DNA of 28,224 bases from JANXYW01 sp964458665 (GTDB lineage Bacteria > Chloroflexota > Dehalococcoidia > DSTF01 > JACRBR01): contig CAYWOO010000030.1 in NCBI GenBank assembly GCA_964458665.1, positions 1 to 28,224 on the forward strand, given 5' to 3'. Below the pieces are notes generated by a model. The model searched no databases, had not been told where the DNA came from, and saw nothing but the letters and a program-made list of their open reading frames with translations. Both the position numbers and the translations under genes were made by a program. Shown here in pieces: positions 15,403 to 22,638 of the stretch. How positions within the stretch are numbered: position 1 is the stretch's first letter; each line of letters opens with the position of its first letter.

Positions 15403-16233
15403 TCAGAAGATCGCCAGCAGCTCGCGCACATCGAGCGCGACGCCTATCGCGACCGGCGGCGCCAGCGGCATCATGTTCGCCACGATGCCTCGCGTGCTGT
15501 CCGGCGGGCTCACCGGTTGGAATTGGCGCATCCTGTGGACGAAGGGCAGCGCGACGAGCATGTACGCGAACAGCGCGACGAGCGCCAGCTCGATCAATCC
15601 GGCGTCGCCGCCGCCAATGATCACCGCCCCTATCACGAGCAACGTCGCGGGTAGTAACAGCAGCATGCCGGCGGCCTGCACGGCGAGCAGCGAGAAGCTG
15701 GTGATCGTGTGCGACGGCGGCGACACTGCACGCTGAAGGTTGTCGAACACCGGCGCGATGAGGATGCCGAAACAGACGAAGAGAGCGGCGAACATGACGA
15801 CGTTCACGACTGGGATACCGAAGCCGTCGAAGTCGGGGTTGCTGCCTTTCACGAGGGCCGATCCGAAGATCGCGAGTAGCAGTGCGCCGAACGCAACACC
15901 TCGCCAGCGGCCGGCCCATGCGAGATGGCGATGGACGGCCAGGTACAGCAGGCCGCCTATCGCACCAGTGGCCCCGCCGAGAAGCACCAGGAAGATGGTT
16001 CCGCCGACCGTGATGTCGCCGACGCTTGCCTCGGCTTCGGTGAGGCGACCTTGATCGACGTCGCTCGCGAGCAGTGCGACGACGCGCATGGCAAGGCGAC
16101 ATCCTACGCCAAGGGCGACCGTGCCGCACAAAAAACCCCCGAGCGTCGCAACGGCGAGCGACCGCAAGCGGGCAGCGTTCTCGACGAACCGGTCGGGCCG
16201 CGCCGTTCGCGCGCCAGCGGCTACTTCGGCCAT
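15403..16233 (-). CDS. Multi-pass membrane protein of unknown function
   Basis: A 276-residue protein with about six or seven hydrophobic segments. They lie around LAVATLGGFLCGTVALGV, TIFLVLLGGATGAIGGLLYL, GVAFGALLLAIFGSALV, VVNVVMFAALFVCFGILIAP, the AGMLLLLPATLLVIGAVIIG region and LIELALVALFAYMLVALPFV. No catalytic motif, signal peptide or named domain was recognised. ATG 16233 is preferred because AAGGGG lies six nt upstream; an upstream in-frame start at 16263 lacks this. It is transcribed in the same direction as the nurA operon but separated from it by 106 nt with an internal promoter, so it may be an independent gene. Gene reality is well supported by the membrane pattern; function is unknown. 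Confidence 0.75.
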   Translation of the reverse strand: MAEVAAGARTARPDRFVENAARLRSLAVATLGGFLCGTVALGVGCRLAMRVVALLASDVDQGRLTEAEASVGDITVGGTIFLVLLGGATGAIGGLLYLAVHRHLAWAGRWRGVAFGALLLAIFGSALVKGSNPDFDGFGIPVVNVVMFAALFVCFGILIAPVFDNLQRAVSPPSHTITSFSLLAVQAAGMLLLLPATLLVIGAVIIGGGDAGLIELALVALFAYMLVALPFVHRMRQFQPVSPPDSTRGIVANMMPLAPPVAIGVALDVRELLAIF

Positions 16234-16366
16234 CCAGGACCCCTTTGGGTGCGATGATACCACCCCACTGCGAGCGTCGTCCGCCCGCTTCCGCTGGGAT
16301 CCCGCTGTCTGTCAGGCTTGAATCCCTGCTACGATCGAGATTTCGCCCGCCTGATGATGGTGCACA

Positions 16367-16849
16367 GTGATAGCTGACGTAGAAGTTCGAGAGGCCGGGA
16401 GCAAGGGCGACGGTGTCTTCGCGCGAAGGCGCTTTGAGCGAGGTGAGTTCATCTTCCGCCGACGGCACGGCCACGTTGTCGATGCGCGAGGATTGGAACA
16501 GCTTTCCGCCGAAGATCAGATGCACATGTGCGAACTGGGCTGGGATCGCTTCGCCGTGCTCGTTCCGCCCGGCTGCTATCTCAATCACTCCTGCGACCCC
16601 AGCGCGATGCGAAGCGGTGTGAAGGTGTTCGCATGGAAGACGATCGGCGCAGGCGAAGAGATCACGATCGACTACCGGCTGAACGCGTTCGATGGGAATA
16701 CGTGGCCGTGTGCTTGCGGAAGCGCCAACTGCTCGGGTGAAGTCGTCGGGAGCTACTTCGCGCTTTCGGTCGAGCGTCAGCGGACGTTCCTTCGTTACGC
16801 GCCGCCATTCATCCAGCGCGAGTACCGACGGCGCCAGCGACCCGGATGA
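16367..16849 (+). CDS. SET-domain protein (putative protein-lysine methyltransferase)
   Basis: A 160-residue minimal SET domain. The N-terminal strand GDGVFARRRFERGEFIF, the S-adenosylmethionine/lysine-channel motif NHSCDPSA (from N73), GEEITIDY with the catalytic-type Y103, and a post-SET cysteine cluster C115-x-C117-x4-C122 are all present, so the enzyme looks intact. It would transfer a methyl group from S-adenosylmethionine to a lysine in an unknown protein. Such small stand-alone SET proteins occur in bacteria, probably by transfer from eukaryotes. The proposed start is GTG 16367 with no strong ribosome site; the first conserved residues lie close after it. It is divergent from the membrane protein gene and followed 87 nt later by the aldo/keto reductase gene. 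Substrate unknown. Confidence 0.85.
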   Translation: MIADVEVREAGSKGDGVFARRRFERGEFIFRRRHGHVVDARGLEQLSAEDQMHMCELGWDRFAVLVPPGCYLNHSCDPSAMRSGVKVFAWKTIGAGEEITIDYRLNAFDGNTWPCACGSANCSGEVVGSYFALSVERQRTFLRYAPPFIQREYRRRQRPG

Positions 16850-16935
16850 ACGGCTCCGACTGCGCACCTACCGTCTGTTGTCCGCGTCTGTCACGCTGAA
16901 TCTCAAGACAAAGAGAGCAGAAGGGCGGGATCGCC

Positions 16936-17943
16936 ATGAAATCACGACAACTGGGCCGCACGGGGTTGCGCGTGCCGCCGCTCTGCCTTGGCACGATGAC
17001 CTTCGGCCTGCAGTGCGACGAAGCGACGTCGTTCGCCATCATGGATCGCGCCTTCGAGGGTGGTATCGACTTCTTTGATACCGCCGACGTCTACCCGCTT
17101 GGCGGCGGCCTCGATACCGTCGGGCGGACGGAGGAGATCGTCGGCAGATGGATGAAGGCGCGCGGCAACCGTGATCGCATCGTGCTGGCAACGAAGTGCG
17201 CCGGCGCGATGGGCCCCGGCACCAACGACAACGGCATCTCGCGCTACCACATCCTGAAGTCCGTCGACGAAAGCCTGCGCCGCCTGCAGACCGACGTCAT
17301 CGATCTCTATCAGGTGCACGCGTTCGATCCGCGCACGCCCGTCGAGGAGACGATGCGCGCGCTCGATGATCTCGTGCGCTGGGGCAAGGTGCGTTACGTC
17401 GGCTGCTCGAACTACCCCGCGTGGCGTCTCGGCGAAGCGCTGGCTGCCAGCGCCCGCCTCGGCATCGCGCGCTACGACTGCCTGCAGCCGCGCTACAACA
17501 TGCTGTATCGCGACATCGAGACGGAGCTGCTGCCGCTCGCGCGCAGCCAGGGCGTCGGCGTCATCGTTTACAACCCGCTGGCCGGCGGCTTCCTCAGTGG
17601 CAAGTACCGCAAGGGCGAGGACCCGCTCGAAGGCACGCGCTTCACGCTGGGCACGGCGGCGCTGCGCTACCAGCAACGCTACTGGCAGGACGCGATGTTC
17701 GATGCCGTCGACGCGCTCCGCCCGCTCGCAGAAACGCGCGGCTTCGCGCTCGCATCCGTCGCCGTCGCGTGGGCGGTCGCCCAGCCCGGCATCACCTCCG
17801 CCATCGTCGGCGCAAGCCGCCCCGAACAACTCGATGCATCGTTAGCAGCAGTAGGTCTCGATCTCGACGAAGGCCTCCGCGCCGCCTGCGAAGCGGCGTG
17901 GTGGACGCTGCCGCGCCGCCCCGTGGTAGAGGGGTATCGGTAG
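16936..17943 (+). CDS. Aldo/keto reductase
   Basis: A 335-residue NAD(P)H-dependent oxidoreductase of the aldo/keto reductase superfamily, cytoplasmic, (alpha/beta)8 barrel. The catalytic tetrad is visible: D48 and Y53 (FFDTADVY), K87 (LATKC) and H128 (YQVHAFD). The cofactor-binding end includes the AIVGASRPEQLD segment, which suits the phosphate-binding loop of the family. The LGRTGLRVPPLCLGTMTFG start is typical. It begins at ATG 16936, with AGAAGGGCGGG upstream. Substrate cannot be told from sequence; the family reduces aldehydes, ketones and sugar derivatives. Neighbours (SET protein, dnaN) give no pathway hint. Confidence 0.93.
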   Translation: MKSRQLGRTGLRVPPLCLGTMTFGLQCDEATSFAIMDRAFEGGIDFFDTADVYPLGGGLDTVGRTEEIVGRWMKARGNRDRIVLATKCAGAMGPGTNDNGISRYHILKSVDESLRRLQTDVIDLYQVHAFDPRTPVEETMRALDDLVRWGKVRYVGCSNYPAWRLGEALAASARLGIARYDCLQPRYNMLYRDIETELLPLARSQGVGVIVYNPLAGGFLSGKYRKGEDPLEGTRFTLGTAALRYQQRYWQDAMFDAVDALRPLAETRGFALASVAVAWAVAQPGITSAIVGASRPEQLDASLAAVGLDLDEGLRAACEAAWWTLPRRPVVEGYR

Positions 17944-17999
17944 CGGCCGCCGGTGGTTCGCGTGGCTCATATCGATAAATGATCAAGTGCGTTGATCTA

Positions 18000-18028
18000 T
18001 TGTCGCTTGACAGGGGCCGCCGTATACT
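18000..18028 (+). promoter_or_regulatory. Probable dnaN promoter
   Basis: TTGTCG (18000-18005) and TATACT (18023-18028) are spaced by 17 bp. Transcription would begin near 18035, about 24 nt before the dnaN ATG. The nearby TTGACA at 18007 is a better -35 by sequence but is only 10 bp from the -10. Confidence 0.6.
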
Positions 18029-18058
18029 CCCGGCAAAGTGATTACACAGGTGAGCGCA

Positions 18059-19189
18059 ATGAAGGTTACGTGTCTCCAGGAGAACCTGGCGAAGGGACTT
18101 GGCATCGTTGGACGGGCGGTGGCGCTGCGAAGCACGCTGCCGATTACGTCGAACGTGCTGATTTCGACCGAGCACGGCCGCATCAAGCTGGCGGCGACGA
18201 ATCTTGACATCGCGCTGAGCTGCTGGATTGGCGGCCAGATCGAGGACGAGGGCGCGATTACGGTGCCGTCGCGCCTGCTCACCGACTTCGTGAACTCGCT
18301 GCCGGCCGAGAAGATCTCGCTCACGCTGTCGCCGCGCTCGAAGCAAGTGAAGCTTGTGTGCGCGCGCAACGAAGCGACGATCGGCGGCATGGATGCAGAC
18401 GACTTCCCGCCGATCCCCTCAGTCGAAGGCGACACGCTGGAGATCGATGCGAAGACGCTGCGTGAAGCGATCACGCAGGTCGTGTTCTCCGCCGCCACCG
18501 ACGACTCGCGGCCGGTGCTCACGGGCGTCGACATCGTCGTCGAGGGCGATCAGTTGACGCTGGCAGCGGCGGACGGATTCCGGCTCGCAGTGCGGACGCT
18601 CAAGCTGAAGAAGAAGGTGGCGGAGCGGCAGGAAGTGATCGTGCCGTCGCGGGCGCTGTCGGAGCTGAACCGGCTGCTGCAGGATCAAGAAGATCCGATC
18701 CAGATGACGTTCAACGCCAACAAGACGCAGGTGCTGTTCAAGCTCAAGGACATCGAACTCGTCGCGCAGTTGATACAGGGCACGTTCCCCGACTACAGCC
18801 GCCTGATCCCGAAAGAGTGGGGCAGCCGCGCCGTCGTCGAAGTGCGCGACTTCCTGCAAGAGACGAAGATCGCATCGATCTTTGCGCGCGACGGCAGCGG
18901 CATCGTACGCATCACGTTCCAGAACAGCGAAGACGGCGCGCCCGGCCAGATGACCGTCTCGGCGCGCGCCGAAGAGATCGGCGATAACACCGGCGCGCTC
19001 GACGCCGCGGTCGAGGGGGAGGCGTCGAAGATCGCCTTCAACGGCAAGTACTTGCAGGAAGTGCTGGCCGTGCTCGATGGCGGACGCGTCGCGCTCGAAA
19101 CCACCGGCCCGTCACAGCCCGGCGTCATCCGCCCCCTCGACAACGACAACTACGTCCACGTCGTCATGCCGATGTTCGTCCAGTGGTAA
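18059..19189 (+). CDS. dnaN: DNA polymerase III beta subunit (sliding clamp)
   Basis: A 376-residue sliding clamp that tethers DNA polymerase III and other partners to DNA. All three clamp domains are present: the N-terminal VTCLQENLAKGLGIVGRAV, the central TDDSRPVLTGVDI followed by ADGFRLAVR, and the C-terminal FNGKYLQEVLAVLDG with RPLDNDNYVHVVMPM ending FVQW. ATG 18059 is chosen because AGGTGAG lies a few nt upstream; GTG 18038 is in frame but lies on the predicted transcription start. Neither dnaA nor recF is adjacent, unlike in many bacteria, so this is either a relocated sole dnaN or an additional copy. The sequence looks fully functional. Confidence 0.96.
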   Translation: MKVTCLQENLAKGLGIVGRAVALRSTLPITSNVLISTEHGRIKLAATNLDIALSCWIGGQIEDEGAITVPSRLLTDFVNSLPAEKISLTLSPRSKQVKLVCARNEATIGGMDADDFPPIPSVEGDTLEIDAKTLREAITQVVFSAATDDSRPVLTGVDIVVEGDQLTLAAADGFRLAVRTLKLKKKVAERQEVIVPSRALSELNRLLQDQEDPIQMTFNANKTQVLFKLKDIELVAQLIQGTFPDYSRLIPKEWGSRAVVEVRDFLQETKIASIFARDGSGIVRITFQNSEDGAPGQMTVSARAEEIGDNTGALDAAVEGEASKIAFNGKYLQEVLAVLDGGRVALETTGPSQPGVIRPLDNDNYVHVVMPMFVQW

Positions 19190-19885
19190 GTCGGCCTCGG
19201 TTTTGGTTCGTTTTGGATCGCTGACGGGGCACCGCTTGCTGTCAGCCGTCTGAAGACGCCACACGTGCCACGAAAGGCGCGCGCTCGGCGTGGCCTTTTC
19301 CTGTGCAGAGTCCGACGACATGGTGTAAGTAGTCGGCCAACTGGATCCCGGTTGGCTTCAGCTTAGCCGCCCGCAATGCACGCGCTGATGTGACGTTGAT
19401 AGGATCGCTCGGCATCCCACTCACTTGACGGGACGTCGCTCGGGCGCGTCTTGATCCGACCGTTAACAAGAAGATGGCGCGAACGAGTGGCCAGCCGTGC
19501 TTGAATGGAGTCGTCAGTTGTCATGCAACACGACGGAGGAGGAGCGGATGCCAGATGTTCTTGCGATGGTACTAGCGTTCATCGATCGGTTGGTACCGGC
19601 GTCAGCCTCACGACGACGCGAGTTGCGTATCCTGCTGTCTGGTTCCAAGCGTTCAGGTGCCAGCCTGCACGAGAACTCGCGCATACGGGAAGATGCCACC
19701 TTGATCCCATCAACCCTATCCAGCCGCCAAATGCCGCGGTCATAGCCCAACGTTAACCGTCCGTTAAACGCAGGCGGCGCTTCGCTCGTTACGCTCATCG
19801 TGAGGGTCGAGACGGCGCTGTCTGTTGGTGATTCCGCCGTCCGTCCGAGTTGGATCACAGCGATGTTGTGACAGGATAAGAAACC
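19190..19885. other. Gene-poor spacer after dnaN
   Basis: About 700 nt with no convincing gene. A weak 6-bp stem (GCTGAC/GTCAGC, about 19219-19245) follows dnaN but lacks a T-run. Short frames on both strands have no domain. A plus-strand frame (19497-19745) with RRELRILLSG and ENSRIREDATLIP faintly recalls the helical part that precedes the swivelling domain in PEP-utilising enzymes, so part of this stretch could be the decayed body of the gene whose end follows at 19886. That link is speculative. Confidence 0.5.
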
Positions 19886-20251
19886 ATGCGGTCAACTGTC
19901 GAAGCGAGTCTCCTCCGCCACGACGGTCGATGCGAGCTACGGGGCACCCCGGCCAGTGCCGGGCGCGTAGCCGGGCGCGGCCGCATTCTTCATAACCCCA
20001 CGGAAGGCGCTCGGCTACAGCGTGGGGATATCTTGGTGTGCGTCGCGGCAACGCCTGCATGGGCGCCGCTCTTCTCGATCGCGGCGGGCATCATCACGGA
20101 GACGGGAGGGGCGCTCTCGAATCTCGCTATTGCGGTGCGCGAACGCGGGACTCCTGCGGTGGTCGCTGTTCAGGACGCGACCGCCCGGATACAGGACGGG
20201 CAGATCGTCACGATCGACGGTGCCAGCGGGGTCGTCTCGCTGGACGGGTGA
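19886..20251 (+). CDS. Orphan PEP-utilizer swivelling domain lacking the catalytic His
   Basis: A 121-residue protein made of little more than the mobile (phosphohistidine) domain of PEP synthase / pyruvate phosphate dikinase-type enzymes: LRGTPASAGRVAGRGRI, GDILVC, TPAWAPLFSIAAGIITETGG, and AVRERGTPAVVAVQDAT with DGQIVTIDGASGVV. In active enzymes the loop reads GGxxSHxA, with the His carrying the phosphate. Here it reads GGALSNLA, so the His is replaced by Asn and phosphotransfer should be lost. The ATP-grasp and PEP-binding domains are absent. The start is ATG 19886 with a modest AGGA site. It is probably a remnant of a larger gene, though a non-catalytic stand-alone role cannot be excluded. 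Confidence 0.65.
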   Translation: MRSTVEASLLRHDGRCELRGTPASAGRVAGRGRILHNPTEGARLQRGDILVCVAATPAWAPLFSIAAGIITETGGALSNLAIAVRERGTPAVVAVQDATARIQDGQIVTIDGASGVVSLDG

Positions 20252-20261
20252 CGACGGCAGA

Positions 20262-20597
20262 TCACTCGCCGCGCGCAGCACCACGTTGTGTGTTGTTCTC
20301 TTGCCAGTCCTCGAAGCGCATCACCACGAGACGCAGCGGCTTCTTGCCTACACGCGGCTGATTCAGCACCACGATGGGTATCTTGTTCGTCTTCCCGCAC
20401 GCTTCGACGCTCTGCTCCATCGCTTCGCGGATGCGGACAGGGAGCGCCTTCATCGTCTTCACTTCGATACCAAACCGACCAGCCTCCATGTCGCTGCGGC
20501 GCGCTCCGTTGTTCGCGATGAGCGATGTGCCGAGGGCACGCGCAATGCTCTGCTCCTGCTGCTTCCAGCGGCGATTACCACCGTTGCTGATACTCAC
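20262..20597 (-). CDS. Small PD-(D/E)XK nuclease-like protein
   Basis: A 111-residue protein resembling phage-type Holliday junction resolvase-like / PD-(D/E)XK nucleases. Following a basic N-terminal helix (RRWKQQEQSIARALG) come a candidate acidic residue (RRSDMEAG), the GIEVKTMKA strand (the E-x-K part of the active site), an Ala/Glu helix (IREAMEQSVEACGKT), then IPIVVLNQPRVGKKPLRLVVMRFEDW. That order fits the family. GTG 20597 is chosen because AAAGG lies 8 nt upstream; a longer frame opens at ATG 20675 without such support. It converges on the swivelling-domain gene, 10 nt apart. No phage structural genes are near, so it may be a stranded fragment of a mobile element. Confidence 0.6.
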   Translation of the reverse strand: MSISNGGNRRWKQQEQSIARALGTSLIANNGARRSDMEAGRFGIEVKTMKALPVRIREAMEQSVEACGKTNKIPIVVLNQPRVGKKPLRLVVMRFEDWQENNTQRGAARGE

Positions 20598-20724
20598 GTT
20601 ACGTACCTTTCGCTTGACAACAACTCGCGCGCTGCGGGGGGCACCCTCGTCAACGCTTTGTCGGATGGTACACAAGCAAGATCCGGCCGATCACGTCCGG
20701 CTGTCCGACCGCGCTCGCTCGACG

Positions 20725-21103
20725 ATGACGATAGCACGCAACCGCGATCACCACCCCATAGAGGCGCTTCAGGCCGGTGTCCGGTCGGCTTCCTCCACTG
20801 TTGCATGTGGATGCTTCCGGACACTCGCTAACCCGGTGCGCATTCGCATCCTTGAGGTACTCCGTGGCGCGGGCAGCCTGAACGGTCGGCGAGATCCGGC
20901 AGCGCCTCGCCATCGAGCCATCTAACGCGTCGCAGCACCTCAGCATCCTTCGAGGGCACGGCCTCGTCACCACGCGTCGCGACGGAACGAGCATCTGGTA
21001 TTCGATCGCCGCGCCGGAGTTGTTTGGGCTGCTCGACGTAGCACGGACGATCTTCGAGAAGCAGGTGAAGGAACAGGCGCGCATCCTAGAGCATCAGGAC
21101 TAG
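20725..21103 (+). pseudogene. ArsR-family regulator gene with a single-base frameshift
   Basis: Two reading frames together make one winged-helix ArsR/SmtB-type regulator. The first frame gives CFRTLANPVRIRILEVLRGA, and after position ~20880 the next frame gives TVGEIRQRL, SNASQHLSILRGHGLV and RRDGTSIWYSI (recognition helix and wing). Dropping one A in CTGAACGGTC would join them as SLTVGEI, the normal family sequence. No metal-binding ELCVCDL-type motif is seen. The C-terminus (RTIFEKQVKEQARILEHQD) is intact up to TAG 21101-21103. Either the gene is freshly broken or there is a sequencing or assembly error. The start at ATG 20725 is tentative. Confidence 0.8.
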
Positions 21104-21254
21104 CAGGTCTGCTTCGCGACGAATACCGGCCGGCCGGAATATGTGTTGACGCTTCGCGATCCCTATGTGACACATCGACACGAACGCCCGCATCTGAACG
21201 CGAGCACGGGCGTATCCGTCGGCGTGCATGCTCTGTTCGGCGCTAGAATGCGGC

Positions 21255-21632
21255 ATGGCACCCAGAGCAAAGCTGATCGGCGCCGAACTGACGCATGAGG
21301 ACTACTGCTACATCACGACGGTCGGCCGCGTCTCCGGCAAGCCGCACACGGTAGAGATCTGGTTCGGGGCGGCGGGCGACACGATCTACGTCCTGGCGGG
21401 TTCTGGTCACGACGCCGACTTCGTGAAGAACGCGAAGCGGCATCCTGCTGTCGATGTCCGGATCGCCTCGACGAAGTTCGGAGGCACGGCGCGCATGGTT
21501 CGCGACGCGCACGAGGACACGCTCGCACGCAAGCTGCTGATGCAGAAGTACGTGAAGGTCGAGACGAGCGATCTGACGGAATGGGGACGGGATGCGCTGC
21601 CGGTGGCGTTCGACCTATCCGCTCGCGGTTAG
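21255..21632 (+). CDS. Deazaflavin (F420)-dependent nitroreductase-family protein
   Basis: A 125-residue split beta-barrel protein of the Ddn/DUF385 family, related to pyridoxamine 5'-phosphate oxidases. The typical elements are YITTVGRVSGKPHTVEIWF (cofactor-phosphate loop), TIYVLAGSG, DFVKNAKRHPAVDVRI and the C-terminal helix with LARKLLMQKY. Members bind F420 or related flavins and reduce varied small molecules; substrate here is unknown. ATG 21255 (MAPRAKLIG) is preferred over the in-frame start at 21228, which would add nine residues unlike the family, though neither has a strong ribosome site. If the F420 link is right, the organism should make this cofactor, which fits some Chloroflexota and Actinomycetota. 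Confidence 0.8.
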   Translation: MAPRAKLIGAELTHEDYCYITTVGRVSGKPHTVEIWFGAAGDTIYVLAGSGHDADFVKNAKRHPAVDVRIASTKFGGTARMVRDAHEDTLARKLLMQKYVKVETSDLTEWGRDALPVAFDLSARG

Positions 21633-21725
21633 GGGGCGATCCACTACGGGCGCGAGGGGCACGAGGGTTGATGTTGGGCCGCGGACGCCCCGAGGGGCAA
21701 CCTTTGCGCGCGGCTGTGTGGCTGG

Positions 21726-22478
21726 CTACAACTGCCAGCGGCCTCGCAGGATTCGTAGCACGTCGTCGCGGTTCATCGTGTGGCGGTGTGTGCGTGCGGG
21801 GCGCGGCCTTTCTGCTTGCGTGATCGGCGCGGCGGCCTCCGCTGGAGGCGCCATCGGCGGCGGCTGTTCGGCCTGCGTGATCGGCGCGGCATCCGCCGGC
21901 TGCGGCGGGCCGCCGATTGTGATCGGCGTTGTGACGCCTGTCGCTGTGGCCCAGCCGTCGCTGAAACCACCGAAGTCCGTCGTCCAGTACCAGCCGTATG
22001 CGCTGCCCTGCAGGTAGTAGCGGCCGATGCCGATCGTGGCGTAGTTCGTGCCCAGCATGTTGGCGTTGTGGCCGGGACTACCCTGCCAGCCAGCGAAGAC
22101 TGATGCCGCGGTGGTGTAGCCCGCCGCGATGTTTTCACCGAGCCACGTATTGAAACCGTAGCCGCAGTCGCGGATCCGCGCCGACCACGTGCGTGTGAGG
22201 TCGTCATGGGCGAAGTAGTTGTTCGTGGCGAGGTCTTTCGACTTCCACGCTGCTGCCTTCGTGACCATGTACGACGCGCTGAGCGGGCCGAGTCCGTTCT
22301 GCGCACGATAGTTGTTGATGAGCACGAGGAACGCTTGCTCCTCGCTATCCATCGCGGCGTCGACGGTGCAATCGCCCGCGGCGGATGCGTCCAGCGCTGC
22401 GCGATGGCCGGCGCTCGCCATCAACACGAGCAGGAGTATCGTGGCGGTTGCAAGGCGGGCGGTTCGCGAAAAGAGCAT
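21726..22478 (-). CDS. Secreted CAP/SCP-domain protein
   Basis: A 250-residue exported protein. A signal peptide (MLFSRTARLATATILLLVLMASAG) is followed by a CAP (SCP/PR1-like) domain: FLVLINNYRAQNGLGPL, AAAWKSKDLATNNYFAHD, GENIAAGYTTAASVFAGW, SPGHNANMLGTNYATIGIG and a closing YWTTDFGG. That is the bacterial YkwD-like pattern, with the conserved H in FAHD and E in GENIA. The C-terminal third is Pro/Ala-rich and contains a duplicated AAPITQAE(Q/R)P unit, ending in a basic RILRGRWQL tail. Function of bacterial CAP proteins is mostly unknown. It may be the second gene after the lipoprotein gene upstream, separated by 160 nt with a hairpin. Confidence 0.88.
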   Translation of the reverse strand: MLFSRTARLATATILLLVLMASAGHRAALDASAAGDCTVDAAMDSEEQAFLVLINNYRAQNGLGPLSASYMVTKAAAWKSKDLATNNYFAHDDLTRTWSARIRDCGYGFNTWLGENIAAGYTTAASVFAGWQGSPGHNANMLGTNYATIGIGRYYLQGSAYGWYWTTDFGGFSDGWATATGVTTPITIGGPPQPADAAPITQAEQPPPMAPPAEAAAPITQAERPRPARTHRHTMNRDDVLRILRGRWQL

Positions 22479-22604
22479 GATCGTATCCTGTTACCCCACT
22501 CTTACTATCGGCACGGGAGAACCCGTAGGGGAGGGGGAGAGTTCGTAGTTTGCAGTGGGTCGGTTGTAGTTCAGAGGGCCCAGCCAGGGCGGCTGTCTCA
22601 AACT

Positions 22605-22623
22605 CCGGCGCACGGCGCGCCGG
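22605..22623 (-). terminator. Possible terminator after the secreted lipoprotein gene
   Basis: CCGGCGC (22605-22611) and GCGCCGG (22617-22623) form a 7-bp stem with a 5-nt loop, 16 nt past the lipoprotein gene stop. On the minus strand it is followed by AGTTTGAG, a poor T-run, so it could also be only a stabilising hairpin. Confidence 0.4.
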
Positions 22624-22638
22624 ATTGGTCGCGGGGTG

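Noticed and set aside
18007..18028. TTGACA plus TATACT as the dnaN promoter
   Set aside because: The spacing is only 10 bp; TTGTCG at 18000 with 17 bp is preferred.
19514..19858. Minus-strand frame in the spacer after dnaN
   Set aside because: No domain, no ribosome site, and codon use typical of chance frames; left as spacer.
20614..20650. TTGACA on the plus strand as a promoter for the ArsR gene
   Set aside because: No acceptable -10 lies 16-19 bp downstream; the sequence there is a G-run.
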